A DNA stretch of 38,938 bases from Chloroflexota bacterium (lineage in GTDB: Bacteria > Chloroflexota > UBA6077), in the NCBI GenBank assembly GCA_021806765.1, contig JAJZQR010000011.1, forward strand, positions 1-38,938. Direction: 5' to 3'. The position numbers were made by a program, and so were the translations under genes. The notes under the pieces were generated by a model, which searched no databases, had not been told where the DNA came from, and worked only from the letters and a program-made list of their open reading frames with translations. Shown here in pieces: positions 30,897 to 38,119 of this stretch (within the stretch, counting starts at the first letter, position 1; each line of letters opens with the position of its first letter).

Positions 30897-33311
30897 CTAC
30901 TGGTACCCGGCCGGGGTGATTTGCTGGTATCCGTTTCCGTAGATGACAAACTTGTCCACGTTTCCAGAGTCGCCCCGTATTCGAAGGAACTCATCCCTGG
31001 CGTATTGGGCCGCTTGCGCGAGTCCGTCTCCACGTGCCATGGCGTACCAGAAGCTATTCGACCACACGTAGGCTGGGCCCACTTCGAAGCCGCCAGCCAG
31101 AAACACGTAGTCGTAGAATCCGAGGGAAGATGCTGCTCCTGCCTGAACAGTGGCGTTCGTGACGTTGTTGTCACCGTTGATGGCGGAGTTGCACGCGTAG
31201 ATCACGGCCAACTTCATCCCGGAGAGGTCATAGCCCAGAACGTCCGCTTGTGTAAGCACGCCATTCCATGTCGTCACCCTATCGGGAACCTCCCCGGCGT
31301 TGACCCCATGGGTATAGATCGACCACACCGCATCGGTCTGCATCCGGCCGGCGATGTCGTCCCTCGTCGAATTGAGGCGAGCTGCAGCCGCGTAACCAAC
31401 CTGGTTATGGAGCGACTGGGCGGGGAGGGCGGCATCCCTTGTGTAATTGTCGTCAGCCCAGAAGTAGTGGTAGTTGCCGGACCAGGCAGGGCTCGGCCAT
31501 TGCCAAGTCCAGTTGTAGCTCTTGACGTTGTTGTCCTCCCGAGATTCCGCCACGGCCCCAGTAGTATCGGTCTGAAGCTTAGCCTCGAAAGCGCCGCCCT
31601 TGGGCCAGGTGACATCCGCCTCCGCGCTGATGTACCACCCGGGCTGTAGGTCCGAAGCGTACCAGCCCGCCAGAGCGCGATTGTGGACGTAGTACCAGGT
31701 GTAGAATGTCCCTACAGCCGTCGCGGTTCCCTTGTTGTCCACTCGCCACCTCACGTGGTGAGGCTGCCCAGCTAGCAGCGGGTTGGTAGTCGTGGACAGT
31801 TCGGTCGCCTCCAGGTCCGGGCTACCTTGCCACGTCCACTGGTGGGCGACGGCGTTGTTGCCCTCGTCAGCCTCGGCAATCAGCCCGGTGACGTCGGTGA
31901 CGATCTTCGCTTCGAAGGTCCCGGCAGTGGGCTCTATCGGATCGTACTCCGCCCATACAATCCATCCGCCCGGCACCCCGCCGACGGTGACCCAGCTGAC
32001 CCTGGCCTGATTGGCAACGTAATAGTAAGTGTAGAAATCCTGGGCAATGTCGTTGCCCCCGACGTTCTCGATCTGCCACCTGATGTGATAAGGCTGACCA
32101 GCCACCAGAGGGGTAGTGGTGGTCGATAGCTCGGTGGCCGCCAAGTCGGTCGTCCCCTGCCACGTCCACTGGTGAGTGACAACGTTGTTGTTCTCGTTCG
32201 CCTCGGAAACGGCCCCGGTGTCGTCAGCCACCAGCTTGGCCTCGAAGGTGCCGGCCCTCGCCTGAACGACATCCTTCTCGGCCCCGATGCTTCGTCCAGC
32301 TTGTAGGCCTGGGATGGTCCAGCCCTCACGGGCCTCGTTGGCCACGTAGTACCACACCTGGAAGGTCTCGGGGATGTCGAGACCCCCGCTGTTGTCCACC
32401 TGCCACCTGATGTGGTAGGGCTGTCCCACTACCAACGGGCTGGTGCTCGTGGAAAGGTCGATGGCCGCCATGTCTTTCGTCCCCTGCCAGGTCCACGAGT
32501 GGGCAACAACGTTGTTGCCTTCGTCAGACTCAGCCACCATCCCGGTGTCATCGGCCACCACTTTAGCCTCGAAAGTACCCGCTACGAATTGGGTGAGGTC
32601 AATCTCAGCCCACACCAGGTTCCAACCGGGCAGACCCTCAACATACTCGGTGTCGGCAACCTGGTTGCCTACGTAGTACCTGGCGTAGAAGGTCTGGGGC
32701 GCGTCTCCGTGGTTCTCGATCTCCCATCTAATATGGTAGGGCTGGCACGCCACCAAAGGGTTCGTCGATGTGGTCAGAACCGTAGCAACCAGGTCGGGCA
32801 AGTCAGAAGCGGTCACGACAGGGCTGACGGACTCAGCGGCGTATGTGGTCGCCGAGTACCCACCCTCCGGTAGGCGCGAGGGGAGCAACAAAGCGGCCCG
32901 CGACCCGTCCGCCGGCCGCCGGGTGGGGTCCATCGGCATGAAGCCCTGCTTGCTGACTGGCTTCCTTTCCTGCTGGCGAGAAGTCGTTTCGGTCTGGCCC
33001 TGGGCCGCACCTGCCTCACGGGGAGTGCCTATCCGGCGCTGTCCTTTCTCGGCAGTCACCGGCGAGAGCGAAGCCGGCGCCGTCGAAGCAGCCGTGCCTG
33101 GTCTCTCCTCCGCCCTCTGTGGAGGGCCTACCGGAAGCGCGGTGGGTGTCGCAAGCGCAACCGCATGAGCGGTGCCCGAAGCAGCCATGTCCGATGCTAC
33201 GGTCCCGCCAACAAGCGGTGACTGAGCGGAGAACGCCAGTACGCTGTTCGATGTGAGCGCGCCTAGCAGGACGCCAACGGAGAACAGAATTACCATGAGA
33301 CGTCGCGTCAT
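30897..33311 (-). CDS. Secreted CARDB-repeat protein with C-terminal caspase-like (clan CD) domain
   Basis: This is an 804-residue exported protein. Residues 1-26 form a signal peptide; residues 27-170 are a low-complexity Pro/Thr/Ser/Arg linker. Four repeats of about 110 residues (171-604) each run from a D-L-x-A-x-x-L-(S/T)T start through PYHIRW, FEAK, E-x-(N/D)-N-N-V and end WTWQ, the APHP/CARDB beta-sandwich adhesion type. The C-terminal 200 residues have His668 in VWSIYTHG and Cys707 in LAVIYACNSA, then AGAASSLGFYDYV and a WSNSFWYAMARGDGLAQAA helix. That His/Cys spacing and the GA-x-x-x-LGF block match caspase-like (gingipain/CHAT-type) clan CD peptidases. AGGGAG supports the ATG. Confidence 0.8.
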   Translation of the reverse strand: MTRRLMVILFSVGVLLGALTSNSVLAFSAQSPLVGGTVASDMAASGTAHAVALATPTALPVGPPQRAEERPGTAASTAPASLSPVTAEKGQRRIGTPREAGAAQGQTETTSRQQERKPVSKQGFMPMDPTRRPADGSRAALLLPSRLPEGGYSATTYAAESVSPVVTASDLPDLVATVLTTSTNPLVACQPYHIRWEIENHGDAPQTFYARYYVGNQVADTEYVEGLPGWNLVWAEIDLTQFVAGTFEAKVVADDTGMVAESDEGNNVVAHSWTWQGTKDMAAIDLSTSTSPLVVGQPYHIRWQVDNSGGLDIPETFQVWYYVANEAREGWTIPGLQAGRSIGAEKDVVQARAGTFEAKLVADDTGAVSEANENNNVVTHQWTWQGTTDLAATELSTTTTPLVAGQPYHIRWQIENVGGNDIAQDFYTYYYVANQARVSWVTVGGVPGGWIVWAEYDPIEPTAGTFEAKIVTDVTGLIAEADEGNNAVAHQWTWQGSPDLEATELSTTTNPLLAGQPHHVRWRVDNKGTATAVGTFYTWYYVHNRALAGWYASDLQPGWYISAEADVTWPKGGAFEAKLQTDTTGAVAESREDNNVKSYNWTWQWPSPAWSGNYHYFWADDNYTRDAALPAQSLHNQVGYAAAARLNSTRDDIAGRMQTDAVWSIYTHGVNAGEVPDRVTTWNGVLTQADVLGYDLSGMKLAVIYACNSAINGDNNVTNATVQAGAASSLGFYDYVFLAGGFEVGPAYVWSNSFWYAMARGDGLAQAAQYARDEFLRIRGDSGNVDKFVIYGNGYQQITPAGYQ

Positions 33312-33568
33312 TGTCTCCCTCCTCGGTCGTGCACGCGGCGTGACGCCTGGGACGCATCCCGGACCGACCGGGCTCCCCTGCGCCCCCCCACGCGCTGCGA
33401 ATCAAGCGGCCAGGTGCGGTGTCTCGCGGCCCGTCGTTATTCGTCCTATCCCTCCGTGGCATTACCGCCGGTCGGTTGAGTCTCGCCTCCTCTCTGATCC
33501 CTACCAGGATGTCCATCGTCGGCCCAGGGTGCGGGCCCCTCCCGGCGGCGCTGGCCGGGCGGCCGTAC

Positions 33569-33583
33569 GCACCCTAAGGGTGC
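33569..33583. repeat. R3-type half element (copy c) containing a stop codon
   Basis: GCACCCTAAGGGTGC is a 7-bp-armed palindrome like the right half of R3 (CGCACCC...GGGTGCG). The stop codon of the propeptide-like gene (TAG, complement of 33574-33576) lies at its centre. No other half was found. Between it and 33312 no gene was seen. Confidence 0.6.
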
Positions 33584-34389
33584 ACGCTCGGACCCTCCGT
33601 CGAATCCCTCTCCAGCCAAACCAGTCCCTCGATGAACGCCAATTGTGGCACCAGCCGACCCTCCGTTTTCACTCGGAGGTAGCCACCAAGATCGGCTTGC
33701 GGTGGCGACTTGGACAGAATCTCGGCGCCAAGCATCGCAGCAGCGGCTGCCACCTGAGAGGGATCTCCGCCGGCAAGCACCCTCATCGCAACAGTGATCT
33801 CCTCATCCGACTGGAGGTACCTATCGAGGTTCTCGCTAACCTTGGATGCCGGCTGGAAAGGACCCACCCACTGTACACTTGGGAGACCGCGGACCGACGC
33901 CAGGCGATCCGGTGGGATCCGAGCTAGGAAGGTACCCTGCGGCAGATACTCCAGAGGCTCCACGCCGAGGGCGCGAAGCTCAGCGACATGCTCGTCCTCG
34001 ACACGCACGCCGAACTGCACCAGGTAGTAGCGAGTGCTCGGTGGGTCATCCTGGAACACCAGCGGCTGCAGCGGATCCGGCAGCTTCGGGGGACCCTCGA
34101 GGGGATCGAAGCGGATTCTCTGCATGAGAATCCTTGACGGGGTTTCAGGGTCCGTACGTGCCCAGTCGGGAATGAGCGATTGCCCCGCATCTGGCGCCGG
34201 GAATGATAACGGTCCGGGCGTTTCGCTGGTGGTACTGAAGGGCAATACCGTTACATTGGAGCCCTGATGCCCGCCATGCAGCAGCGAGGAAGACGCGACG
34301 ATCAGTTGCCCCGCACGCCAACCAGATCCCAAGATCACAGCCCCGACCAGAAGCGCCGCGACTTGACCCCTGATTGCCGTCCGGTTCAT
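33574..34389 (-). CDS. Secreted subtilisin-propeptide-like protein without catalytic domain
   Basis: This is a 271-residue exported or anchored protein. Residues 8-30 form a hydrophobic signal; a linker follows to residue 115. From 120 it reads YYLVQFGVRVEDEHVAELRA, LGVEPLEYLP, FLARIPPDRLASV, LPSVQWVGPFQPASKV, and later FIEGLVWLER, the pattern of the two-part N-terminal prodomain of certain S8 (subtilisin-like) peptidases. The peptidase domain with Asp/His/Ser motifs should follow but the gene ends, its last residues (SVHP) and stop lying in an R3-type palindrome. It may be a truncated protease or a stand-alone inhibitor/chaperone. ATG 34389 follows GGAGGT. Confidence 0.62.
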   Translation of the reverse strand: MNRTAIRGQVAALLVGAVILGSGWRAGQLIVASSSLLHGGHQGSNVTVLPFSTTSETPGPLSFPAPDAGQSLIPDWARTDPETPSRILMQRIRFDPLEGPPKLPDPLQPLVFQDDPPSTRYYLVQFGVRVEDEHVAELRALGVEPLEYLPQGTFLARIPPDRLASVRGLPSVQWVGPFQPASKVSENLDRYLQSDEEITVAMRVLAGGDPSQVAAAAAMLGAEILSKSPPQADLGGYLRVKTEGRLVPQLAFIEGLVWLERDSTEGPSVHP

Positions 34390-34470
34390 CCTGACCTCCG
34401 CATTCCCTGGCTTTCGCCATCGCGTCACGGGCTGCTTCGCTGTCGCTTCGTTGCTGTGCTTGTCACCTCT

Positions 34471-34502
34471 CAGACTGATTCCGCTTCGCTCGACTTAGTC
34501 TG
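34471..34502. terminator. Inverted repeat between the LuxR-type gene and the propeptide-like gene
   Basis: CAGACT and AGTCTG arms (34471-34476 and 34497-34502) bracket a 20-nt centre downstream of the - strand regulator gene and upstream of the propeptide-like gene. No T-run follows. It may be a terminator or an operator; support is weak. Confidence 0.25.
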
Positions 34503-34537
34503 GCATACGCTACATGTTGTTGGAAGCAACCAAGGGT

Positions 34538-34933
34538 TTATTTCCTGTATATTCGCGGTTTGCTTCTCTCGCGTTCACCACGGGGAATGATGGCATTCCC
34601 CCCTGACGTCAGGGGATCGATCAGCATCTCAGGGTCGATCACTCCCTCCCGCAGGAGAACCCTAGCGAGCTCCCCCACGCTACGACAGCCAAGTTTTTCC
34701 CTAGCCCGAGCCAGCAGGGCCTTCACGGTACCAGGCGCCAGCTGGAGAGTATCCGCTATGCGGGCGACGAGCAGACCCCGTGCGGAAAGGATGGCCACCT
34801 CCGCTTCCCGGGGGGACAGTCCGCGAAGGCGCAGTTGCTCCTCGGGTGTGGTGCCATCCGCGAGACCGGGGACTTGAGGCTGACGGGACGGCCCTTGGGC
34901 CGTCCTGCCATCGCTGCCTCTTGCCGTTCTCAT
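34538..34933 (-). CDS. LuxR-type helix-turn-helix transcription regulator
   Basis: This is a 131-residue protein whose only recognised domain is a LuxR-type HTH: LSPREAEVAILSARGLLVAR, IADTLQLAPGTVKALLARAREKLG, then RSVGELARVLL. There is no receiver or ligand domain, so it is a stand-alone DNA-binding regulator. The start ATG 34933 is fixed by AGGAGAT 8 nt upstream; the longer frame to 35056 reads into the promoter region. It heads the - strand run of secreted-protein genes and is a natural candidate for their regulator. Confidence 0.8.
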   Translation of the reverse strand: MRTARGSDGRTAQGPSRQPQVPGLADGTTPEEQLRLRGLSPREAEVAILSARGLLVARIADTLQLAPGTVKALLARAREKLGCRSVGELARVLLREGVIDPEMLIDPLTSGGNAIIPRGERERSKPRIYRK

Positions 34934-35012
34934 CGCTACAATCTCCTTTCGCAGGCTTTGCTGCCCGGCATCACGGAAACGGCCGCGGCGAGAGGTGACC
35001 TGTATAATGCTG

Positions 35013-35041
35013 TGCATAGATATACACGTGAGCACTCGCAA
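35013..35041 (-). promoter_or_regulatory. Possible promoter of the LuxR-type regulator
   Basis: On the - strand TTGCGA (complement of 35036-35041) and TATGCA (complement of 35013-35018) are 17 bp apart, about 75 nt upstream of the start. A TATAAT-like sequence on the opposite strand (35002) has no partner. The region 34934-35315 holds no convincing gene. Confidence 0.3.
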
Positions 35042-35315
35042 ATTACTCTCAAACACTTGGAGTAAATGGGCCTTGGGCTAGCGATTACACTGGATGGTTC
35101 GGTGTTGGAAGCCTTGTTCGGCTTCCACGGGCCAAACACGTGATCCAGGCAACGGGTTCTCTGCTTGTGGAGGCGGCACAGTTCGTCCAGAGACAGTTGC
35201 GGTGAGGCTCGGCATGGGGAGCAGGCGGTGGATCGCGCAATAGCAGGGACCCTCGCCGTGCGGGTCGATGAAGGCGCGGGTTCTTGCCGCGCTCATCGAG
35301 AGGCAGGGGAACATC

Positions 35316-35672
35316 ATGGGAGAGCGCCCGGCGTGGATGCTGGTGATCGGCCTGGTTGGGGTCTTCGGCACGATGTCCGCGGGCGGCACGGAGTGGGGCA
35401 TCGACGCTCCGTGCTATGCCAGCCTGTCGGAGGTGCCCCTAGCCCAATCCGGGGACGATCCTCCCTGCTGCCTCGACGCGTCCGCCGTCGCTCTGCGCCT
35501 GGAGGACTTGCGGCGAGTCCAGCATCGCCTGCAGTCCTACCAATCTAGCTCCAACGGTCTTGGTCCTTCGGTGGCTGCGCAGGATGTGGATACTCCAGGG
35601 AAGATCGGGCATGAGCTGAGAACCAGAGAGACTCCGGGAAGGTTGGCGGCAATTGAAGCAGGAAAGAGTTAA
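35316..35672 (+). CDS. Short hypothetical ORF with one hydrophobic segment, probably chimeric
   Basis: ATG 35316 follows AGGGGA by 5 nt and encodes 118 residues. The first 75 have strong GC3 bias and a hydrophobic N-terminal segment, WMLVIGLVGVFGTMSAGG, followed by a Cys-containing hydrophilic region (GIDAPCYASL, DDPPCCLDAS). From codon 76 onward the frame runs antisense through the duplicated ygjP promoter fragment (35541-35696), so the natural C-terminus seems to have been replaced. No family is recognised. The gene could be a remnant. Confidence 0.35.
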   Translation: MGERPAWMLVIGLVGVFGTMSAGGTEWGIDAPCYASLSEVPLAQSGDDPPCCLDASAVALRLEDLRRVQHRLQSYQSSSNGLGPSVAAQDVDTPGKIGHELRTRETPGRLAAIEAGKS

Positions 35673-35696
35673 AGATGCAAGTATTACCCTGATTTG
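35541..35696 (-). pseudogene. Duplicated promoter and 5' end of the ygjP-like gene
   Basis: About 150 bp match 28481-28632 at close to 90% identity by eye. The copy includes the promoter (TTGCAT at 35675-35680 complement, TTCAAT at 35652-35657 complement, 17-bp spacer), leader and first codons, reading MPDLPWSIHILRSHRRTKTV instead of MSDFPWSVHILRSPRRTKTV. After ARLVG the similarity stops. It is in the same orientation as the original, 7 kb away. No terminal repeats were found. Confidence 0.8.
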
Positions 35697-35782
35697 GCTT
35701 GCGACAGATGCGGCCCGGCGCAGCCACAGAACGGACGGGAAGATGGATCCCCGGAGATCGCGAAAATTAGCTAAGCTAGGAC

Positions 35783-35813
35783 TTGCATATGACGTTACGT
35801 CACCCTTTATGCT
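35783..35813 (+). promoter_or_regulatory. MerR-type promoter with operator in a 19-bp spacer
   Basis: TTGCAT (35783-35788) and TATGCT (35808-35813) are separated by 19 bp, the overlong spacer typical of promoters activated by MerR-family proteins. The palindrome TGACGTTACGTCA (35790-35802) sits in the spacer. Transcription would start about 18 nt before the TTG start of the MerR/TipAS gene. Autoregulation by that protein is the natural inference. Confidence 0.65.
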
Positions 35814-35837
35814 CCCTTTCGGAAGGAGGTGGAAACC

Positions 35838-36590
35838 TTGATCACACGGCTGTACCCGACCAGTCGCTTTGCCAACAGGGCCGGAGTCACCGTCCGTACT
35901 CTCCGCTACTACGACCAGATAGGCCTGCTGCAGCCCGCTTCGGTGACCGAATCCGGCCACCGACGGTATACCGACCGTGACCTGATCAAGCTGCAGCAGA
36001 TCCTGGCTCTCAAGTTCCTGGGCTTCTCTCTAGAGCAGGTCCGGGAGATCCTTCGGATCGAGTCCCTGGAGGTCGGAGAGTCCCTGGAGATCCAGAAGCG
36101 GATGATGGTCGAGAAGAGAGAGCAGGTAGATACGGTGATCCGGGCCATCGATAAGGCTCAGGAGCTGATGGTGCGGCGAGGCGAGCTGGACTGGGAATCC
36201 CTGATACAGGTGATCAAGGTGACACGAATGGAGAAGCAGAACGACTGGGACTGGAAGAAGTATTACTCTGAAGAGGCGTGGAAGAAGATCGAGGAGCGGC
36301 AGCGCAACTACTCTTTGGAGCAGGCAGAGGCCGACGCCCGCCGGTGGCAAGAGGTGATCGACGGAATGAAGGAAGCGGCCAAGCGGGGCGAGGATCCCGG
36401 CAGCCCGGCCGTGCAGGAACTGGCCAGACGATGGATGGAGTTGGTGAACGAGTTCACCCAGGGCGACCCGGAGATCACCAAGGGCCTCTCCAGGGTGCGG
36501 GCCGATCCACAGATGCCCTACCAGCAGCCTTACAGCGACGAGGAGAACGAGTACATCCAGCGGGCCCTGGAGATCCATAAGGGCAGGTAG
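35838..36590 (+). CDS. MerR-family regulator with TipAS-like ligand domain
   Basis: This is a 250-residue transcription regulator. The N-terminal MerR winged HTH is SRFANRAGVTVRTLRYYDQI, then GLLQPASVTESGHRRYTDRD, with a dimerisation helix to about residue 110. The C-terminal part (WKKYYSEEAWKKIEERQRNY, ARRWQEVIDGMKEAAKRGED, ARRWMELVNEFTQGDPEITKG) matches the TipAS antibiotic-recognition domain that binds thiopeptides and other drugs. The start is TTG 35838, seven nt after AAGGAGGT; the GTG at 35829 overlaps that site. No efflux pump is adjacent, so its targets may lie elsewhere. Confidence 0.87.
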   Translation: MITRLYPTSRFANRAGVTVRTLRYYDQIGLLQPASVTESGHRRYTDRDLIKLQQILALKFLGFSLEQVREILRIESLEVGESLEIQKRMMVEKREQVDTVIRAIDKAQELMVRRGELDWESLIQVIKVTRMEKQNDWDWKKYYSEEAWKKIEERQRNYSLEQAEADARRWQEVIDGMKEAAKRGEDPGSPAVQELARRWMELVNEFTQGDPEITKGLSRVRADPQMPYQQPYSDEENEYIQRALEIHKGR

Positions 36591-36608
36591 CGAGGCAGGA
36601 ATAGGACA

Positions 36609-36677
36609 GTAGTAACCACTTCAGTCGTTCGTCTCCGCTCTCCGGAACAGGGGCGAACGGCTGAAGCCGTTACTACA
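36609..36677. repeat. R4 inverted repeat
   Basis: GTAGTAACCACTTCAGTCGT at 36609 and its counterpart ending GCTGAAGCCGTTACTAC at 36677 are 23-bp arms with about four mismatches and a 20-nt loop. It lies between the convergent MerR/TipAS and phosphatase genes. Confidence 0.65.
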
Positions 36678-36708
36678 ACGCACCCTGCTGCCCCAGCCCT
36701 CACCCCGA

Positions 36709-36729
36709 CCCTCTCCCAGAGGGAGAGGG
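36709..36729. repeat. CCCTCTCCC hairpin between convergent genes
   Basis: CCCTCTCCC-AGA-GGGAGAGGG is a perfect 9-bp stem with a 3-nt loop, preceded by CCCTCACCCCGA. The same flank precedes the R5 palindromes. It could serve as a bidirectional transcription barrier, though no T-run is present. Confidence 0.6.
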
Positions 36730-36738
36730 AGTGCGCCC

Positions 36739-36763
36739 AGCACTCAGTCCTCAGTCCTCAGCA
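36739..36763. repeat. R1-type half element, copy c (at a gene end)
   Basis: GCACTCAGTCCTCAGTCCTC is one arm of the R1 palindrome. The stop codon of the histidine phosphatase gene (36751-36753) lies within it, and its last residues (SAED) are read from it. Confidence 0.65.
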
Positions 36764-37374
36764 CTCCCTCGCAGATGGCAGGTCTCGTTCAGCGATCGGG
36801 TTACCCATCCCACGTCCCACTCCTCGAAGACGCTGAAGGAGCCGTTGTCCAGCTCCAGCCGCCACAGCTGGGAGTTGGGAAGCCCCAGGAGGTAGCAGGC
36901 CAGCACCTTGCACACCGCCCTGTGGGACACCAGCACCACCGTCCCGCGGGGATGGTCTCTGGCGATGGTCAGGAGGGCAGTGGAGACCCGCAGCCGAAGG
37001 TTGCGGAGACTCTCCCCGCCGGGGATCTTCACCCGGTGGGGTTGGGTCAGCCAAATCCGGTAGAGATCGGGAAAGGCCGCCTCCACCTCCTGAGGGCTCT
37101 TCCCCTCCCACACCCCGTAGCTGAAGTCCACCAGCGCGGGGTAGCGAGTCACCGGCACCCCTACAGCACGACCGATGGCCTCGGCCGTCCCCATCGTTCT
37201 GGAAAGGGGGCTGCTGTAGATGGCAGAGACCTCGTAGCGGGCCTTGATCGCCTCCGCCAGCCGCTCAGCCTGCCACCTGCCGGTCTCGTTCAGGTCGATA
37301 TCGATCAGCCCTCGGAACCGCTCGATCCTATTCCACTCCGTTTGCCCGTGGCGCACGAGGATCACCCTAGACAC
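36751..37374 (-). CDS. Histidine phosphatase family protein (phosphoglycerate mutase-like)
   Basis: This is a 207-residue phosphatase. The catalytic RHG motif is LVRHGQTEWNRIERFRG, the second Arg lies in YSSPLSRTMGTAE, the acid Glu in YGVWEGKSPQEVE and the second His in VLVSHRAVCKVL. It resembles GpmB/CobC/broad-specificity phosphatases; the substrate is not assigned. The start is GTG 37374, six nt after GGAGGT. The final four residues and the stop codon come from an R1-type repeat, suggesting a replaced C-terminus. Confidence 0.87.
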   Translation of the reverse strand: MSRVILVRHGQTEWNRIERFRGLIDIDLNETGRWQAERLAEAIKARYEVSAIYSSPLSRTMGTAEAIGRAVGVPVTRYPALVDFSYGVWEGKSPQEVEAAFPDLYRIWLTQPHRVKIPGGESLRNLRLRVSTALLTIARDHPRGTVVLVSHRAVCKVLACYLLGLPNSQLWRLELDNGSFSVFEEWDVGWVTRSLNETCHLRGSAED

Positions 37375-37410
37375 CCTTCACCTCCAACCGGTTCGATCCC
37401 CCGGCAACCG

Positions 37411-37436
37411 AGGGGGCCGGCTCCTGCCTGCGATCC
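37411..37436. repeat. R2-like palindrome, copy e (degenerate)
   Basis: AGGGGGCCGGCTCCTGCCTG and CGATC resemble copies b and c with several changes. It lies in the gap between mgsA and the histidine phosphatase gene. Confidence 0.5.
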
Positions 37437-37537
37437 CGTCCCATCGCCGAGGCAGCCGCCCCTCCGCCCACCCTCTCTTCCCGCAAGAATCGTTCGTCGT
37501 TGCCCTTCTTCCATTGGATGGGCAGATCCCAGCATGC

Positions 37538-38008
37538 TCAGGTCGTCTGGGCTGTCTCGATCCGTTCCTCGTGGCGCCGGTAGTTGGGCAGAAGCCGCTG
37601 GTACTCCTCCGTCATCGATGGGGAGGAGATGACGAAATCGGCGGTGGCGCGGTTGCAGGCCACGGGGATGTTCCAGACAACCGCGATCCGCAGAAGGGCC
37701 CTGATATCGGGGTCGTGAGGTTGCGGCTCCAACGGGTCCCAGAAGAAGATCAGGACGTCGATGGCGCCCTCGGCGATCCTGGCGCCGATCTGCTGGTCGC
37801 CTCCCAGCGGTCCACTCTGGAACATCTTGACTTCGAGATCCAGCCGCTGCCGCAACAGCCTTCCGGTCGTTTCCGTCGCGTAGAGTTCGTGCCGGGTCAG
37901 GCTGTCCCTGTTAAAGGCGGCCCATTCCAGAAGGTCGTTCTTCATGTTGTCGTGGGCTATGAGTGCAATCCTCTTCGTCTTCTCCATCGCCAGCTTCTGA
38001 TGCGCCAT
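37538..38008 (-). CDS. mgsA: Methylglyoxal synthase
   Basis: This is a 156-residue cytosolic enzyme converting dihydroxyacetone phosphate to methylglyoxal and phosphate. IALIAHDNMKNDLLEW gives the phosphate-binding and Asp residues; the signature GPLGGDQQIGARIAEG contains the catalytic Asp. FFWDPLEPQPHDPDIRALLR contains the His and Asp of the active site, and NIPVACNRATADFVISS ends the fold. AAGGAGG precedes the ATG at 38008. It would act as an overflow route under phosphate limitation, which is interesting next to a Pho-box-like array 450 bp away. Confidence 0.92.
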   Translation of the reverse strand: MAHQKLAMEKTKRIALIAHDNMKNDLLEWAAFNRDSLTRHELYATETTGRLLRQRLDLEVKMFQSGPLGGDQQIGARIAEGAIDVLIFFWDPLEPQPHDPDIRALLRIAVVWNIPVACNRATADFVISSPSMTEEYQRLLPNYRRHEERIETAQTT

Positions 38009-38119
38009 GAGTTTCAGCCTCCTTGTGTGACGCGTGGCTGCCGGCCGGCAAGCTGCCGCGGTACGCCCGGGTGCCGAAGGGGTGCGACGGGAACCATCGT
38101 CCGGTTCGTGGGACGTAGA

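Noticed and set aside
31500..32800. DNA-level repeats spaced about 340 bp considered as a mobile or CRISPR feature
   Set aside because: They are the coding sequence of the four CARDB repeats of the protein at 30897-33311.
35002..35007. TATAAT on the + strand as a -10 box
   Set aside because: No -35-like sequence at 16-19 bp and no convincing gene directly downstream.
37384..37410. GGTTCGATCCC-like sequence reminiscent of a tRNA T-loop
   Set aside because: No complementary T-stem, acceptor stem or anticodon arm can be formed around it; it lies in the leader of the histidine phosphatase gene.
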